Of a stretch of 64,000 nucleotides of DNA, positions 18,870-28,209 are shown one piece after another (positions within the stretch are counted from its first letter, which is position 1; each line of letters starts with the position of its first letter). The DNA comes from Betaproteobacteria bacterium. GTDB lineage: Bacteria; Pseudomonadota; Gammaproteobacteria; Burkholderiales; Burkholderiaceae_C. The DNA is taken from the NCBI GenBank assembly GCA_016704535.1, contig JADIZZ010000023.1, positions 62,001 to 126,000 on the forward strand, in the 5' to 3' direction. Below the pieces are notes generated by a model, which did no database searches, was not told where the DNA came from, and was given only the letters and a program-made list of their open reading frames with translations. The translations under genes and the position numbers were made by a program.

Positions 18870-21544
18870 GTCCGATGTCCCCCGCCGCACCGGCAAAGGT
18901 CGGCCCCGCCAACGACCCGGGCGCCGGTAGCTTGGCGGCGCGGCGCGAGCAGTTCCGGGGCGGTAAGGTCGCGCTGCTGGCGCACTTCCGCAGCGCGCGC
19001 GCCACCGCACCAGCCGCCACGCGGCTGGTGAAGGCATTGGCGAGGCATGTCGACGCAACGCTGGCCGCGTTATGGGCCGACGCCGGCATGCCGGCCAATG
19101 CCGCACTGGTGGCCGTCGGTGGTTATGGGCGTGGCGAGCTCTTCCCCTACTCCGACGTCGACGTGCTGGTGTTGCTGCCCAAGGCAGTGTCGGGCGCCTC
19201 GACATCCGACGAGGCCGCCGCCGCCGCGGTCGGCCGCTTCGTCACCGCGTGCTGGGACGTGGGGCTCGAGATCGGCTCCTCGGTGCGAAGTGTCGACGAG
19301 TGCGTGGCCGAGGCGGCACGGGACGTCACGGTGCAGACGGCGCTGCTCGAGGCACGTCACCTCTGCGGCGCGCGGCGCTTGTTCAAGCGCCTCGTCGATG
19401 CCCATGCCGCAGCAATGGACCCGCGCGCCTTCTTGCGCGCCAAGACGCTGGAAATGCAGCAGCGCCACGTCAAGTACGAAGGCACGCCGTATTCGCTGGA
19501 ACCGAACTGCAAGGAAAGCCCGGGCGGGCTGCGCGACCTGCAGGTCGTGATCTGGGTCGCGCGCGCCGCCGGCCTGGGACGCACCTGGAGCGAGCTGGCA
19601 AGCAAAGGCCTGATCACGCCTTTCGAGGCGCGCCAGCTGCTGCGCCATGAAGGCACGCTGACGCTGATCCGTGCGCGCCTGCACACGGTGGCCGGCCGGC
19701 GCGAGGACCGCCTGGTCTTCGACCTGCAGACGGCCACCGCCGAGAGCTTCGGCTACAAGGCGACGAAGGAACAACGCAGCTCTGAAGTGCTGATGAGGCA
19801 CTACTACTGGGCCGCCAAGGCGGTGACGCAGCTCAACCAGATCCTGATGCTGAACATCGAGGAGCGCATCAACGGTTCGGCCGACGCGCCGATGCGCCCC
19901 ATCACCGCGCGCTTCTTCGACCGCGCCGGCATGCTGGAAGTGGCCAGCGACGATCTCTACCTCGAGAACCCGCACGCCATCCTCGAGACCTTCCTCGTCT
20001 TCCAGCAGACGCCTGGCCTGCAGGGCCTGAGCGCCCGCACGCTGCGCGCCCTCTACAACGCACGCAAGGTGATGAGCGCGCCCTTCCGGCACGACCCCAT
20101 CAACCGCGAGCTGTTCATGGACATCCTGCGTCAGCCCACGGGGCTGACGCACGCGCTGCGGCTGCTGAACCAGACCAGCGTGCTGGGGCGTTACCTGTGG
20201 GTGTTCCGCCGCATCGTGGGGCGCATGCAGCACGACCTGTTCCACGTTTACACGGTCGACCAGCACATCCTGATGGTCGTGCGCAACGTGCGCCGCTTCT
20301 TCATTCCCGAGCACGCGCACGAGTACCCCTTCTGCAGTCAGCTCGCCGCGCAATGGGACCCGCCCTGGCTGCTGTACGTGGCCGCGCTCTTCCACGACAT
20401 CGCCAAAGGCCGCGGCGGCGACCACTCCGACCTCGGCGCCATAGAGGCGCGGCGCTTTTGCCGCACCCACGGGATCTCGCGCGAAGACACCCAGCTGATC
20501 GAGTTCCTGGTGCAGCATCACCTCACGATGAGCCGTGTGGCTCAAAAGGAAGACTTGTCCGATCCCGAGGTCGTCGCGAGTTTCGCGCGCCTGGTGGGCA
20601 CTCCCCGCCGGCTGACGGCGCTTTACCTTCTGACGGTGGCCGACATTCGCGGGACCAGTCCGCGTGTCTGGAACGCGTGGAAGGGCAAGCTGCTGGAGGA
20701 TCTCTACCGCACGACGCTGCGCGCCCTGGGCGGCGCGCAGCCCAACGGCGACGCCGAGATCGAGGCGCGCAAGCTCGAGGCGAAGCAGAACCTGGCGCTG
20801 CACTCGGCGTTGCCGGGCACCGAGATTCCGCTGTGGCGGACGCTGGAGGTGAGCTACTTCGCGCGCCACGACGCGGCCGACATCGCCTGGCATGCACGCA
20901 CGCTGTGGCGCCACGTCGAGACCCAGGTGCCCATCGTGCGCGCCCGCGCCAGCTCGGTGGGCGACGGGCTGCAGGTGGTGGTCTACTCGCCCGACCGGCG
21001 CGACCTCTTCGCGCGCATCTGCGGCTACTTCGACAGCGCCGGCTTCAGCATCCTGGACGCCAAGATCCACACCACGCGCACTGGCTACGCGCTCGACACC
21101 TTCCAGGTCGTGGCCACCAACCACTGGCCCGACATGGCCGGCGGCGCGGACGCCGAACTGAAATACCGCGACCTGATCTCGCTGGTGGAGACGCAGGCCG
21201 CGCTGGCGCTGGCCAGCGAGGGCCCGCTACCCGAGCCGCGCAGCGGCCGCGTCTCGCGTCGCGTGCGCAGCTTCCCGGTCACGCCGCGGGTTTCGCTGGC
21301 GCCCGACGAACGGGCGCAGCGCTGGCTGCTCACCGTGACGGCCAGCGACCGCTCGGGCCTGCTCTACGCCATCGCGCGGGTGCTCGGCCGAAACCACGTC
21401 AACCTGCAGCTGGCCAAGGTGACGACATTGGGCGAACGTGTCGAGGACACCTTCCTCGTCGACGGCCCCGAGTTGCAGAAGAGCAAGTCGCAGCTGCGCA
21501 TCGAGAGCGAGTTGCTCGACGCGGTGAGTGCGGCGGCACCCTGA
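18836..21544 (+). CDS. glnD: PII uridylyltransferase / uridylyl-removing enzyme
   Basis: A 902-residue bifunctional nitrogen sensor that uridylylates PII at low glutamine and removes UMP at high glutamine. The nucleotidyltransferase motif GGYGRGELFPYSDVDV is at about 95-110 with Asp107 and Asp109. The HD hydrolase motif ALFHDIAKGRGGDHS is near residue 520. Two C-terminal ACT domains begin near VVVYSPDRRDLFARI and LLTVTASDRSGLLYAI and bind glutamine. All functional motifs seem intact. The ATG at 18836 overlaps the map tail by 34 bases; a second ATG at 18875, after the map stop, is an equally possible start. Confidence 0.95.
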   Translation: MSVAASAGDVLSPMSPAAPAKVGPANDPGAGSLAARREQFRGGKVALLAHFRSARATAPAATRLVKALARHVDATLAALWADAGMPANAALVAVGGYGRGELFPYSDVDVLVLLPKAVSGASTSDEAAAAAVGRFVTACWDVGLEIGSSVRSVDECVAEAARDVTVQTALLEARHLCGARRLFKRLVDAHAAAMDPRAFLRAKTLEMQQRHVKYEGTPYSLEPNCKESPGGLRDLQVVIWVARAAGLGRTWSELASKGLITPFEARQLLRHEGTLTLIRARLHTVAGRREDRLVFDLQTATAESFGYKATKEQRSSEVLMRHYYWAAKAVTQLNQILMLNIEERINGSADAPMRPITARFFDRAGMLEVASDDLYLENPHAILETFLVFQQTPGLQGLSARTLRALYNARKVMSAPFRHDPINRELFMDILRQPTGLTHALRLLNQTSVLGRYLWVFRRIVGRMQHDLFHVYTVDQHILMVVRNVRRFFIPEHAHEYPFCSQLAAQWDPPWLLYVAALFHDIAKGRGGDHSDLGAIEARRFCRTHGISREDTQLIEFLVQHHLTMSRVAQKEDLSDPEVVASFARLVGTPRRLTALYLLTVADIRGTSPRVWNAWKGKLLEDLYRTTLRALGGAQPNGDAEIEARKLEAKQNLALHSALPGTEIPLWRTLEVSYFARHDAADIAWHARTLWRHVETQVPIVRARASSVGDGLQVVVYSPDRRDLFARICGYFDSAGFSILDAKIHTTRTGYALDTFQVVATNHWPDMAGGADAELKYRDLISLVETQAALALASEGPLPEPRSGRVSRRVRSFPVTPRVSLAPDERAQRWLLTVTASDRSGLLYAIARVLGRNHVNLQLAKVTTLGERVEDTFLVDGPELQKSKSQLRIESELLDAVSAAAP

Positions 21545-21566
21545 TGCGGCGTCGGACCGAGTGCCG

Positions 21567-22622
21567 ATGAGCCTGCGCCGCATCACCGCCACCGAAGCCA
21601 TCACCCAGCTCGGCAGCTTCGACGCCGTCATCGACGCGCGCAGCGAAAGCGAGTACGCCGACGATCACTTGCCCGGCGCCGTGAACTGGCCGGTGCTGGA
21701 CGACACGCAACGCGCCGAGATCGGCGCCCAGTACAAGCAGGTCTCGCCCTTCGATGCGCGCAAGCGCGGTGCGGTGATGGCTGCGCGCAACATCGCAAGC
21801 CACGTCGAGACGCGAGCGGCCGACCTGCCACGCCAGTGGAAGCCGCTGGTCTACTGCTGGCGCGGCGGGCAGCGCTCGGGCTCCCTGGCGTCGGTGCTGG
21901 GAGAGATCGGCTTCCAGGTCAGCGTACTCGACGGCGGCTACCGCGAGTTCCGTCGCGCGGTGCTGGCCGAACTGGAGACGCTGCCGGCAGGCTTGCGCTG
22001 GCGGGTGCTGTGCGGCCGCACCGGCAGCGCCAAGAGCCGGCTGCTGCAGGCGCTGGCGGCGCAGGACGCACAGGTGCTCGACCTGGAGGCACTGGCCTGC
22101 CACCGCGGCAGCGTGCTGGGCCCACTGCCCGGGCAGCCGCAGCCGTCGCAGAAGGCCTTCGAAACGGCCGTGTGGCAAGCCTTGCGCGGCTTCAGCCCCG
22201 AGCGGCCGGTGTTCGTCGAAGGCGAGAGCCGCACCATCGGCCGACTGCGTGTGCCCGAACGCCTGCTGGAGCAGGTACGCGCCGCGCCCTGCCTCCAGGT
22301 GCAGATGTCGCTGGACGCCCGCGTCGCCTTCCTGCTGCACGACTACGCGCACTTCGTCGACGACGTCGACAGCTTCTGCGAACGCCTGGCCGCGCTGCGT
22401 GAACTGCGCGGCGCTGCCGTGGTCGATGGCTGGCAGGCCGAAGCGCGTGCCGGCCGCATCGCGGGCGTGGTGAAGGAACTGCTGACGTTGCACTACGACC
22501 CGGTCTACGAGAAGTCGATGCAGCGCAACTTCGTCCACTTCGCGCAAGCCATGCCGGTGATTCTGACGGGTGGCGATGCAGTCACCCTGTCCGATGCAGC
22601 GGCGGTGTTGGCTGCTTCCTGA
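21567..22622 (+). CDS. mnmH: tRNA 2-selenouridine synthase
   Basis: A 351-residue protein with an N-terminal rhodanese domain (residues 10-130), whose catalytic Cys97 is in VYCWRGGQRSGS, and a C-terminal P-loop domain starting with CGRTGSAKS (149-157). This is the MnmH/SelU layout: the enzyme replaces sulfur by selenium in 5-substituted 2-thiouridine at the wobble position of some tRNAs, through a geranylated intermediate. It needs selenophosphate, but no selD is in the window. It starts 22 bases after glnD in the same direction. Confidence 0.92.
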   Translation: MSLRRITATEAITQLGSFDAVIDARSESEYADDHLPGAVNWPVLDDTQRAEIGAQYKQVSPFDARKRGAVMAARNIASHVETRAADLPRQWKPLVYCWRGGQRSGSLASVLGEIGFQVSVLDGGYREFRRAVLAELETLPAGLRWRVLCGRTGSAKSRLLQALAAQDAQVLDLEALACHRGSVLGPLPGQPQPSQKAFETAVWQALRGFSPERPVFVEGESRTIGRLRVPERLLEQVRAAPCLQVQMSLDARVAFLLHDYAHFVDDVDSFCERLAALRELRGAAVVDGWQAEARAGRIAGVVKELLTLHYDPVYEKSMQRNFVHFAQAMPVILTGGDAVTLSDAAAVLAAS

Positions 22623-22685
22623 ACTCGCGGCGGCTACCCATTCTGGTCTGTCTACACTTGCGCGCCTGAACCTTGCAGGACACCG

Positions 22686-23483
22686 ATGCCGCCGCCCCCT
22701 GACACCGCTCCCGTCGCACATGCTCTCCGCATCCAGCCCGTGCCGCCGGGACGCCCCTGGGTGTGGCTTGCCCGCGGCTGGGTCGACCTGCTGCGCTGCC
22801 CGCTGCCCGGGCTGGTTCACGGGCTGACCGCAGCCTGCTTCGGGGCGCTGCTGCTCTACCTGGCACGCGACCGCTTCTGGCTGCTGGCCGGCAGCTTCAG
22901 CGGCTTCCTGCTGGTGGCGCCGCTGGTGGCCACGGGGCTGTATGCCGTCAGCCGAGCACTCGAACAGGGCCAGCGCGGCACGATGGCCGTCGCATGGGCG
23001 GCATGGAAGCCGCGCGACCACCGCCTGGTCGTGTTCGGCCTGCTGCTGGCGCTGGCCGGCACTGGCTGGGTGCTGACCTCTGCCGCGCTCATTACGCGCT
23101 TCGCGGCCGCGCCGGTGAACAGCCCCGTCGACTTCCTGCGGGTGGTGGTGCTGGATCCCGAGGGTTATCTGTTCGAGATCTGGATCGTGCTGGGCAGCGT
23201 GCTTGCTGCACCGATGTTCGCCAGCAGCGTGGTGGCCATCCCGATGCTGCTGGACCGGCCGCAGGGCGTGCTCACTGCGGTCACCACCAGCGCAAGCGCG
23301 GTGCTGGCCAGCCCGCTGGCGATGGCGCTGTGGGCCACGCTGCTGCTCACGCTGACGCTCATCGGCATGGCCACCTTCATGGTCGGACTGATCGTCGTCG
23401 TGCCCTGGCTGGCGCACTCGAGCTGGCACGCCTACCGCGACCTCGTGCAGCCCCAGACTCCCGAATTGCCCGAAGGCCGCTGA
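22686..23483 (+). CDS. DUF2189-type membrane protein (BPSS1780 family)
   Basis: A 265-residue integral membrane protein with about six helices (clear ones near 45-65, 70-90, 115-135, 160-185, 205-225 and 228-248). VWLARGWVDLLRCPLPGLVHGL near the N-terminus and LEQGQRGTMAVAWAAW mark the DUF2189 family found widely in proteobacteria; its function is unknown. Its stop overlaps the start of the next small membrane protein by one base (TGATG), so the two are coupled. Confidence 0.75.
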   Translation: MPPPPDTAPVAHALRIQPVPPGRPWVWLARGWVDLLRCPLPGLVHGLTAACFGALLLYLARDRFWLLAGSFSGFLLVAPLVATGLYAVSRALEQGQRGTMAVAWAAWKPRDHRLVVFGLLLALAGTGWVLTSAALITRFAAAPVNSPVDFLRVVVLDPEGYLFEIWIVLGSVLAAPMFASSVVAIPMLLDRPQGVLTAVTTSASAVLASPLAMALWATLLLTLTLIGMATFMVGLIVVVPWLAHSSWHAYRDLVQPQTPELPEGR

Positions 23484-23695
23484 TGTTCGGCTACAGCGAA
23501 GAGCAGATCGCCCAGTTCGGGCTGACCTTCGGGGTCGGCGCGTTCATGCTCTACATGGTGTTCATCATCCTGCAGCTGGCGCGCGAGTCGAAGGCGGGCA
23601 AGTTCGGCACCTTCGTGCTGCTGCTGGCGCTGGGTTTCGGGCTCGTGGGCTTCGTCGCCAAGTCGGTGATCAAGTTCTTCATCGAGGGCGGCTGA
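23483..23695 (+). CDS. DUF2788 small membrane protein
   Basis: A 70-residue protein with two membrane helices (about 10-32 and 43-65) linked by the charged loop ARESKAGKFG. Sequence and size fit the DUF2788 family, common in Burkholderiales and of unknown function. It overlaps the preceding gene by one base and is probably made in fixed ratio with it. Confidence 0.75.
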   Translation: MFGYSEEQIAQFGLTFGVGAFMLYMVFIILQLARESKAGKFGTFVLLLALGFGLVGFVAKSVIKFFIEGG

Positions 23696-23735
23696 TGCCT
23701 GCGCTGGCGCACGGGCCGGCCACGAGAGCCGGCGC

Positions 23736-24467
23736 TTGAAGGCCGAGGCCTTCGTCCACCTGCCGGGCCTGCGCGACGGCATCGTGCCGCCCGAACAATC
23801 GGCCCTGCGCGTCACACCCGAGGTGATGGCGATGTGGGACGAGCGGGCTCGACGCATGGGCCGGCCCGCCGACTGGCGTCTGCCGGACGCCGAGGTCGAG
23901 GCCTCGCGTCGCGCCACGCTGGGCGGGCGGGACGCGACGCAGGACCTGTGGGTCTACGCCTACGGCTCGCTGATGTGGGACCCGGCGGTGCACTTCGAGG
24001 AAGTGCGGCGCGCCAGTCTGCCCGCGCACCGGCGCCGCTTCACCTTCCGCACGCACATCGGCCGTGGCTCGCCCGACTGCCCGGGGCTGATGCTGTCGAT
24101 CGAGCCGAGGCCCGGCGCCTGCGAGGGCCTGACCTTCCGCGTCGCCGCCGACCGCGTTGACGTCGAGTCGGCCATCCTGTGGCGCCGCGAGATGCTGCGC
24201 GGTGCCTACGCGCCAAGCCTTCTGCCCGTGCACACACCGCAGGGCGAGGTCATGGCGCTGGTCTTTGTCTCGAACCCCGAGCACGCCGACCACGTCGGCG
24301 AGCTGCCGCTGCCGGAGACAGCGCGCACGATCGCCCGTGCTGAAGGCGTGATGGGCCGAAACCGCGAATACGTCGAGCAACTGGTAAAGCAACTGGCTGG
24401 CCTGGGCATCGTCGACGTCTACATCGAACAGTTGGCGGCCGAGCTGCAGTTGCACGACGCAGTCTGA
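23736..24467 (+). CDS. ChaC-like gamma-glutamylcyclotransferase
   Basis: A 243-residue protein whose residues ~70-240 form a ChaC domain: VYAYGSLMWDP is the family's glycine-loop signature, followed by HRRRFTF and GPGxC-like PGLMLSIEPRPGACEGL. ChaC enzymes cleave glutathione to 5-oxoproline and cysteinyl-glycine. The N-terminal ~68 residues are an extra extension. No in-frame ATG lies near a ribosome site; the proposed start is TTG at 23736, so the first residues are uncertain. Confidence 0.78.
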   Translation: MKAEAFVHLPGLRDGIVPPEQSALRVTPEVMAMWDERARRMGRPADWRLPDAEVEASRRATLGGRDATQDLWVYAYGSLMWDPAVHFEEVRRASLPAHRRRFTFRTHIGRGSPDCPGLMLSIEPRPGACEGLTFRVAADRVDVESAILWRREMLRGAYAPSLLPVHTPQGEVMALVFVSNPEHADHVGELPLPETARTIARAEGVMGRNREYVEQLVKQLAGLGIVDVYIEQLAAELQLHDAV

Positions 24468-24483
24468 ACGGGCGTCGGCCCGT
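24468..24483. terminator. Hairpin between convergent ChaC-like gene and phaB
   Basis: ACGGGC-GTCG-GCCCGT follows the ChaC-like stop directly and lies 9 bases past the phaB stop. The perfect 6-bp GC-rich stem could serve both convergent transcripts; no U-tract follows. Confidence 0.35.
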
Positions 24484-24492
24484 CCGCGGCGA

Positions 24493-25230
24493 TCAGCCCA
24501 TGTGCAGGCCGCCGTTGCAGCTGAAGTCGGCGCCGGTGGTGAAGCCGGAGTCCTCGCCCGCCAGCCAGGCGCAGATCGAGCCGATCTCTTCCGGCGTGCC
24601 CAGGCGCTTGACGGGGATGGTGGCGACGATCTTCTCCAGCACCTCGGGCTTGATGGCGCGGACCATGTCGGTGCCGATGTAGCCCGGGCTGACGGTGTTC
24701 ACCGTCACGCCCTTGTTGGCCAATTCCTGCGCCAGCGCCATCGTGAAACCGTGCATGCCGGCCTTGGCCGCCGAGTAGTTCGTCTGGCCGGCCTGTCCCT
24801 TTTCGCCATTGACGCTGCTTATCTGGATGATGCGGCCCCAGCCCTTTTCCACCATGCCCGGCACCACCTGCTTGGTGACGTTGAACATGCTGTTCAGGTT
24901 GGTGTCTATGACCGCATGCCAGTCTTCCGGTGTCATCTTCAGGAACATGCGGTCGCGCGTGATGCCGGCGTTGTTCACCAGCACGTCGATGGGGCCATGC
25001 TGTTCACGCGCCTTGTTGAAGGCCTCCACGGTGCTCTCCCAGTCGGCGACGTTGCCCACCGAGGCGAAGAATTCGTAGCCCAGGGCCTTCTGCTCGGCCA
25101 GCCACTTCGCGTGGTCACGGCTCGGACCACAGCCAGCGATGACGGTAAAGCCCTCCTTGGCCAGCCGCTGGCAGATCGCGGTACCGATACCACCCATGCC
25201 GCCCGTCACGTATGCCACTTTCTTGCTCAT
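24493..25230 (-). CDS. phaB: Acetoacetyl-CoA reductase
   Basis: A 245-residue short-chain dehydrogenase that reduces acetoacetyl-CoA to (R)-3-hydroxybutyryl-CoA with NADPH, the monomer-forming step of polyhydroxybutyrate synthesis. The cofactor loop is TGGMGGIG (residues 9-16), the NNAG motif is near 86, and the catalytic Ser/Tyr/Lys are in SSVNGEKGQAGQTNYSAAK. The C-terminal FSCNGGLHMG is the PhaB ending. AAGGAG lies 7 bases before the ATG. It sits downstream of phaC on the same strand. Confidence 0.95.
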   Translation of the reverse strand: MSKKVAYVTGGMGGIGTAICQRLAKEGFTVIAGCGPSRDHAKWLAEQKALGYEFFASVGNVADWESTVEAFNKAREQHGPIDVLVNNAGITRDRMFLKMTPEDWHAVIDTNLNSMFNVTKQVVPGMVEKGWGRIIQISSVNGEKGQAGQTNYSAAKAGMHGFTMALAQELANKGVTVNTVSPGYIGTDMVRAIKPEVLEKIVATIPVKRLGTPEEIGSICAWLAGEDSGFTTGADFSCNGGLHMG

Positions 25231-25306
25231 CTTTCGCTCCTTGTCTCGATGTCGCGAGCGTCGCCCGGCGCCGCGCTGCGGTCAATCGGGTTCGCCCTGT
25301 ATTCGG

Positions 25307-25321
25307 CCCACAGGTTGTGGG
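25307..25321. repeat. Hairpin in the phaC-phaB spacer
   Basis: CCCACA-GGT-TGTGGG, extendable by two more pairs, lies in the 159-base gap between phaC and phaB. It has no U-tract. It could tune read-through or stabilise the upstream message; this is inference. The rest of the gap holds only the phaB ribosome site. Confidence 0.35.
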
Positions 25322-25389
25322 TCGCCTGGATGTCGACGGCGCGGGCCTTGTCCTTGGCTGCCGTCAACGGTGCACCGGCCCGGTGCCGG

Positions 25390-27087
25390 CTACACCTTGA
25401 CTTTGACGTAGCGCCCCGGCGCTGGCTCGATGGCCTTGAACTTCGCGTTGCCGGGCGCCCTGGGCGCGCCTACCAACTTGCCACCATGAGGCTTGAGCCA
25501 CTCCGACCAGGTGGGCCACCAGCTGCCGGGATGCTCGGTGGCGCCCTTGAACCAGTCGTCGGCCTGGGCGTGGAGTTTGCTGTTGGTCCAGTAGCTGCGC
25601 TTGCCCTTGGCCGGCGGGTTGATGACCCCCGCGATGTGGCCGCTGGCGCCGAGCACGAAGGTCTTCGTGCCACCGATCAGCGGCATCGACGCATAGGCTG
25701 CGGCCCAGGGCACGATGTGGTCCTCGCGCGAACCGTAGACGAAGAACGGCGCCTCGATCGCGCCCAGGTCGACCTGCTCGCCGCACACCGTCAGCTTGCC
25801 GGGCTGCTTCAGTTCGTTCTGCAGGTAGGTGTGGCGCAGGTACCAGCAGTACATGGGCCCGGGCAGGTTGGTGCTGTCGCCGTTCCAGTAGAGCAGGTCG
25901 AAGGGCGGTGGCGACTCCCCCTTGAGGTAGTTGCCGACGACGTAGTTCCAGACCAGGTCGTTGGGGCGCAGGAAGCTGAAGGTGGTGGCCAGTTCCTTGC
26001 CCTTGAGCATGCCGGGGCCGGCAGGGGCCCCTGCGCCGATGGTGAGCTCGCGCAGCCTGACCCCGGCCTCGTCGATGAAGATGTCCAGGATGCCGGTATT
26101 CTCGAAATCGAGCAGCGTGGTCAGCAGCGTGACGCTGTGCGCCGGCTGCTCGCCGCGTGCGGCCAGCACCGCCAGCGCCGTGGACAGGATGGTGCCGCCG
26201 ACGCAGAAGCCCAGCGTGTTGATGCTGTCCTGGCCGGTGATGGCCTGCACTGCGCGCAGTGCAGCGATGGGGCCGTGCTCGATGTAGTCGTCCCAGGTCT
26301 TGGTGCGCAGCGACTCGTCGGGGTTGACCCAGCTGACGACGAAAGTGCGGTGACCCTGCTCGACGGTGTAGCGGATGACCGAGTTCTCGGGCTGCAGGTC
26401 GAGGATGTAGTACTTGTTGATGCAGGGCGGCACGAAGAGCATGGGCCGTTCATGCACCTTCGCGGTCAACGGCTTGTATTCGATGAGCTGGAAGAGTGCG
26501 TTCTCGAACACCACCGTGCCCTCGGTCGTGGCGACGTTCCTGCCCACCTCGAACACACTCTCGTCGGTCTGTGAGACATGGCCCTTGCGCAGGTCCTGCA
26601 GCAGGTGCTGCATGCCCGTGGTGATGCTCTGGCCCTGCGTGTCCACGGCCTTCTTCAGCGCATCCGGGTTCAGCGCCAGGATGTTGCTCGGACTGGCCAT
26701 GTCGATCCATTGCTGCACCGCGAAGCGGATGCGCGCCTTGGTCTTGGCATCGGCCTCGACGCTGTCGGCCATATGCATCAGTGAACGTGCGTTCAGCAGG
26801 TACATCTGTGCCGTGTAGGCCGCAGCGGGGTTGTCGGCCCACTCGGCGCTGCCGAAGCGGCGGTCGGCCAATGGCGCTGCACGCGCCGCATCGTCGCCCT
26901 GCAGGCGCTGCAGCGACTGGTTCCAGACTTCGGCGGCGCTCTTCAGGTAGTCGGCCTGGATCTGCGCCAGTTGCGGCACCGGCAGGTTCAAGCCCGACAA
27001 GGCCTTGACCATGCCCTCGGCGGCGGCGCCGAAGGCCTGGGCAGAGCCGGCAAAGGGCATCGCTGTCGGGGTACTCTCGTCGTTCAC
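25390..27087 (-). CDS. phaC: Class I poly(3-hydroxyalkanoate) synthase
   Basis: A 565-residue polymerase that links 3-hydroxyacyl-CoA units into PHA at the granule surface. The catalytic triad is Cys295 in the lipase-like box GFCVGG, Asp456 in GSREDHIVP and His484 in ASGHIAG. The N-terminal region and size fit class I enzymes such as that of Cupriavidus. I chose the GTG at 27087 because GGAG lies 8 bases upstream; a GTG at 27126 is in frame but has no ribosome site. phaB follows on the same strand, whereas the thiolase phaA is not in the window. Confidence 0.95.
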   Translation of the reverse strand: MNDESTPTAMPFAGSAQAFGAAAEGMVKALSGLNLPVPQLAQIQADYLKSAAEVWNQSLQRLQGDDAARAAPLADRRFGSAEWADNPAAAYTAQMYLLNARSLMHMADSVEADAKTKARIRFAVQQWIDMASPSNILALNPDALKKAVDTQGQSITTGMQHLLQDLRKGHVSQTDESVFEVGRNVATTEGTVVFENALFQLIEYKPLTAKVHERPMLFVPPCINKYYILDLQPENSVIRYTVEQGHRTFVVSWVNPDESLRTKTWDDYIEHGPIAALRAVQAITGQDSINTLGFCVGGTILSTALAVLAARGEQPAHSVTLLTTLLDFENTGILDIFIDEAGVRLRELTIGAGAPAGPGMLKGKELATTFSFLRPNDLVWNYVVGNYLKGESPPPFDLLYWNGDSTNLPGPMYCWYLRHTYLQNELKQPGKLTVCGEQVDLGAIEAPFFVYGSREDHIVPWAAAYASMPLIGGTKTFVLGASGHIAGVINPPAKGKRSYWTNSKLHAQADDWFKGATEHPGSWWPTWSEWLKPHGGKLVGAPRAPGNAKFKAIEPAPGRYVKVKV

Positions 27088-27235
27088 GGGCTTGTCTCCA
27101 GTCGAATCCGCGGGCTTCCGGCGCACAAGCGTGCTCCGCCCGGCTCGTTCATGATTTCACGTTTTTACGGCAACGCGCTGACACTGCCATGACGTGTCGG
27201 CTTCCCGTGCCGGCATACACCTCCCACACCGGCCC

Positions 27236-27514
27236 ATGTACATCGTCGCCATCGCCTGGATCTACGTCGTGCTGATGATGGCGCTGGCCGAAGCGCTGTC
27301 GCCCCAAGGCACGGTCGTCGGCGCCTTCTTCACCCTGCTGCTGTACGGGGCACTGCCGCTGTCCATCGTGCTCTACATCATGGCCACGCCGGGGCGCCGT
27401 CGGGCGCTGCGCGCGGCCGAGACCGCGGCCGATGCCGAAGCGGCGTCACAGGCGCCAGATGGCGGCGGCCATGCGACCGGTGACACCGTCGCGGCGGAAC
27501 GAAAAGAAGGCTGA
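27236..27514 (+). CDS. Hypothetical small membrane protein
   Basis: A 92-residue protein with two membrane helices (about 2-20 and 27-50) and a charged, Ala-rich cytoplasmic tail (RRRALRAAETAADAEAAS). I do not recognise it beyond that. It is divergent from phaC. Its 3' end overlaps the convergent pgeF gene by about 69 bases. The ATG at 27236 fits the first helix; a GTG at 27194 is an alternative. Confidence 0.6.
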   Translation: MYIVAIAWIYVVLMMALAEALSPQGTVVGAFFTLLLYGALPLSIVLYIMATPGRRRALRAAETAADAEAASQAPDGGGHATGDTVAAERKEG

Positions 27515-28192
27515 GGCGTCCTCGACCGTGCAGGCCGGCGTCGCGGTCACTGTGTCCACGCCAGCGGCGGCCAGGCGGTCCTGCGCCAGCCCCTGAAGGT
27601 CGGCCAGCCACCGTGCCGAACCATCAGGCCGCGCACGGTGAACGAAACGACGGGAGTCCCGACCGAAGGCCTCAAGCACATCGGCGCCTACCTCGAACTG
27701 CCGCGGACCGATGCACGGGCCGAGCCAGGCGCGGACGTCGGCCGGCTGCGCGCCGGCACCGCGGCACATGGTGGCGACGGTAGTCTCGAGCACGCCCGCG
27801 GCCAGGCCGCGCCAGCCGGCGTGCGCCGCGGCGACGGCGCGGCCGTCGCTCAGTGCAAACAGCACGGGCAGGCAGTCGGCGACCTGCACCGTACAGGCCA
27901 GGCCGCGCGCATCGGTCCAAGCCGCGTCGGCAGGGCTGTCTGCCGCTTCGTTGTCGCCCGCCAAGCGCAGCACATGCACACCGTGCACCTGACGGAGCCA
28001 GACCGGCCGCGCCACCAGCGCTGCAGCGAAGCGGGTGCGGTTCTCGGCCACCCTCTCGGGGTCGTCGCCGACCGCCACGCCGAGGTTCAGACTGGCGTAG
28101 GGGCCTTCGCTGACGCCGCCCTCGCGAAGGCTCATCGCGGCGCCGACGCCGGGCGGCGCCGCCCAGGCCGGGCGCAACAGCAGCAGGCTCAA
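27446..28192 (-). CDS. pgeF: Peptidoglycan editing factor / multicopper-like purine nucleoside enzyme (YfiH family)
   Basis: A 248-residue member of the YfiH/LACC1 family. Zinc-site motifs are visible: LRQVHGVHV, QVADCLPVLF and AAHAGWRGLAAG, followed by GPCIGPRQFEVG. The family has been assigned both purine nucleoside phosphorylase/adenosine deaminase activity and removal of misincorporated amino acids from peptidoglycan precursors. GGVSEGPYASLNLG near the N-terminus is conserved. The start is unclear: a TTG at 28192 gives the usual length, but it has no good ribosome site. It lies 17 bases after the FAH-family gene. Confidence 0.85.
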   Translation of the reverse strand: MSLLLLRPAWAAPPGVGAAMSLREGGVSEGPYASLNLGVAVGDDPERVAENRTRFAAALVARPVWLRQVHGVHVLRLAGDNEAADSPADAAWTDARGLACTVQVADCLPVLFALSDGRAVAAAHAGWRGLAAGVLETTVATMCRGAGAQPADVRAWLGPCIGPRQFEVGADVLEAFGRDSRRFVHRARPDGSARWLADLQGLAQDRLAAAGVDTVTATPACTVEDASAFFSFRRDGVTGRMAAAIWRL

Positions 28193-28209
28193 CGCGGCGT
28201 GCCGGCAGA

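Noticed and set aside
21567..22622. A selenium-use locus around mnmH
   Set aside because: No selD, selA/B, selC or selenoprotein gene is near. mnmH seems to stand alone after glnD.
24502..26574. Long plus-strand open frame across phaB and phaC
   Set aside because: It is antisense to two complete, well-recognised genes and its translation shows no domain or ribosome site.
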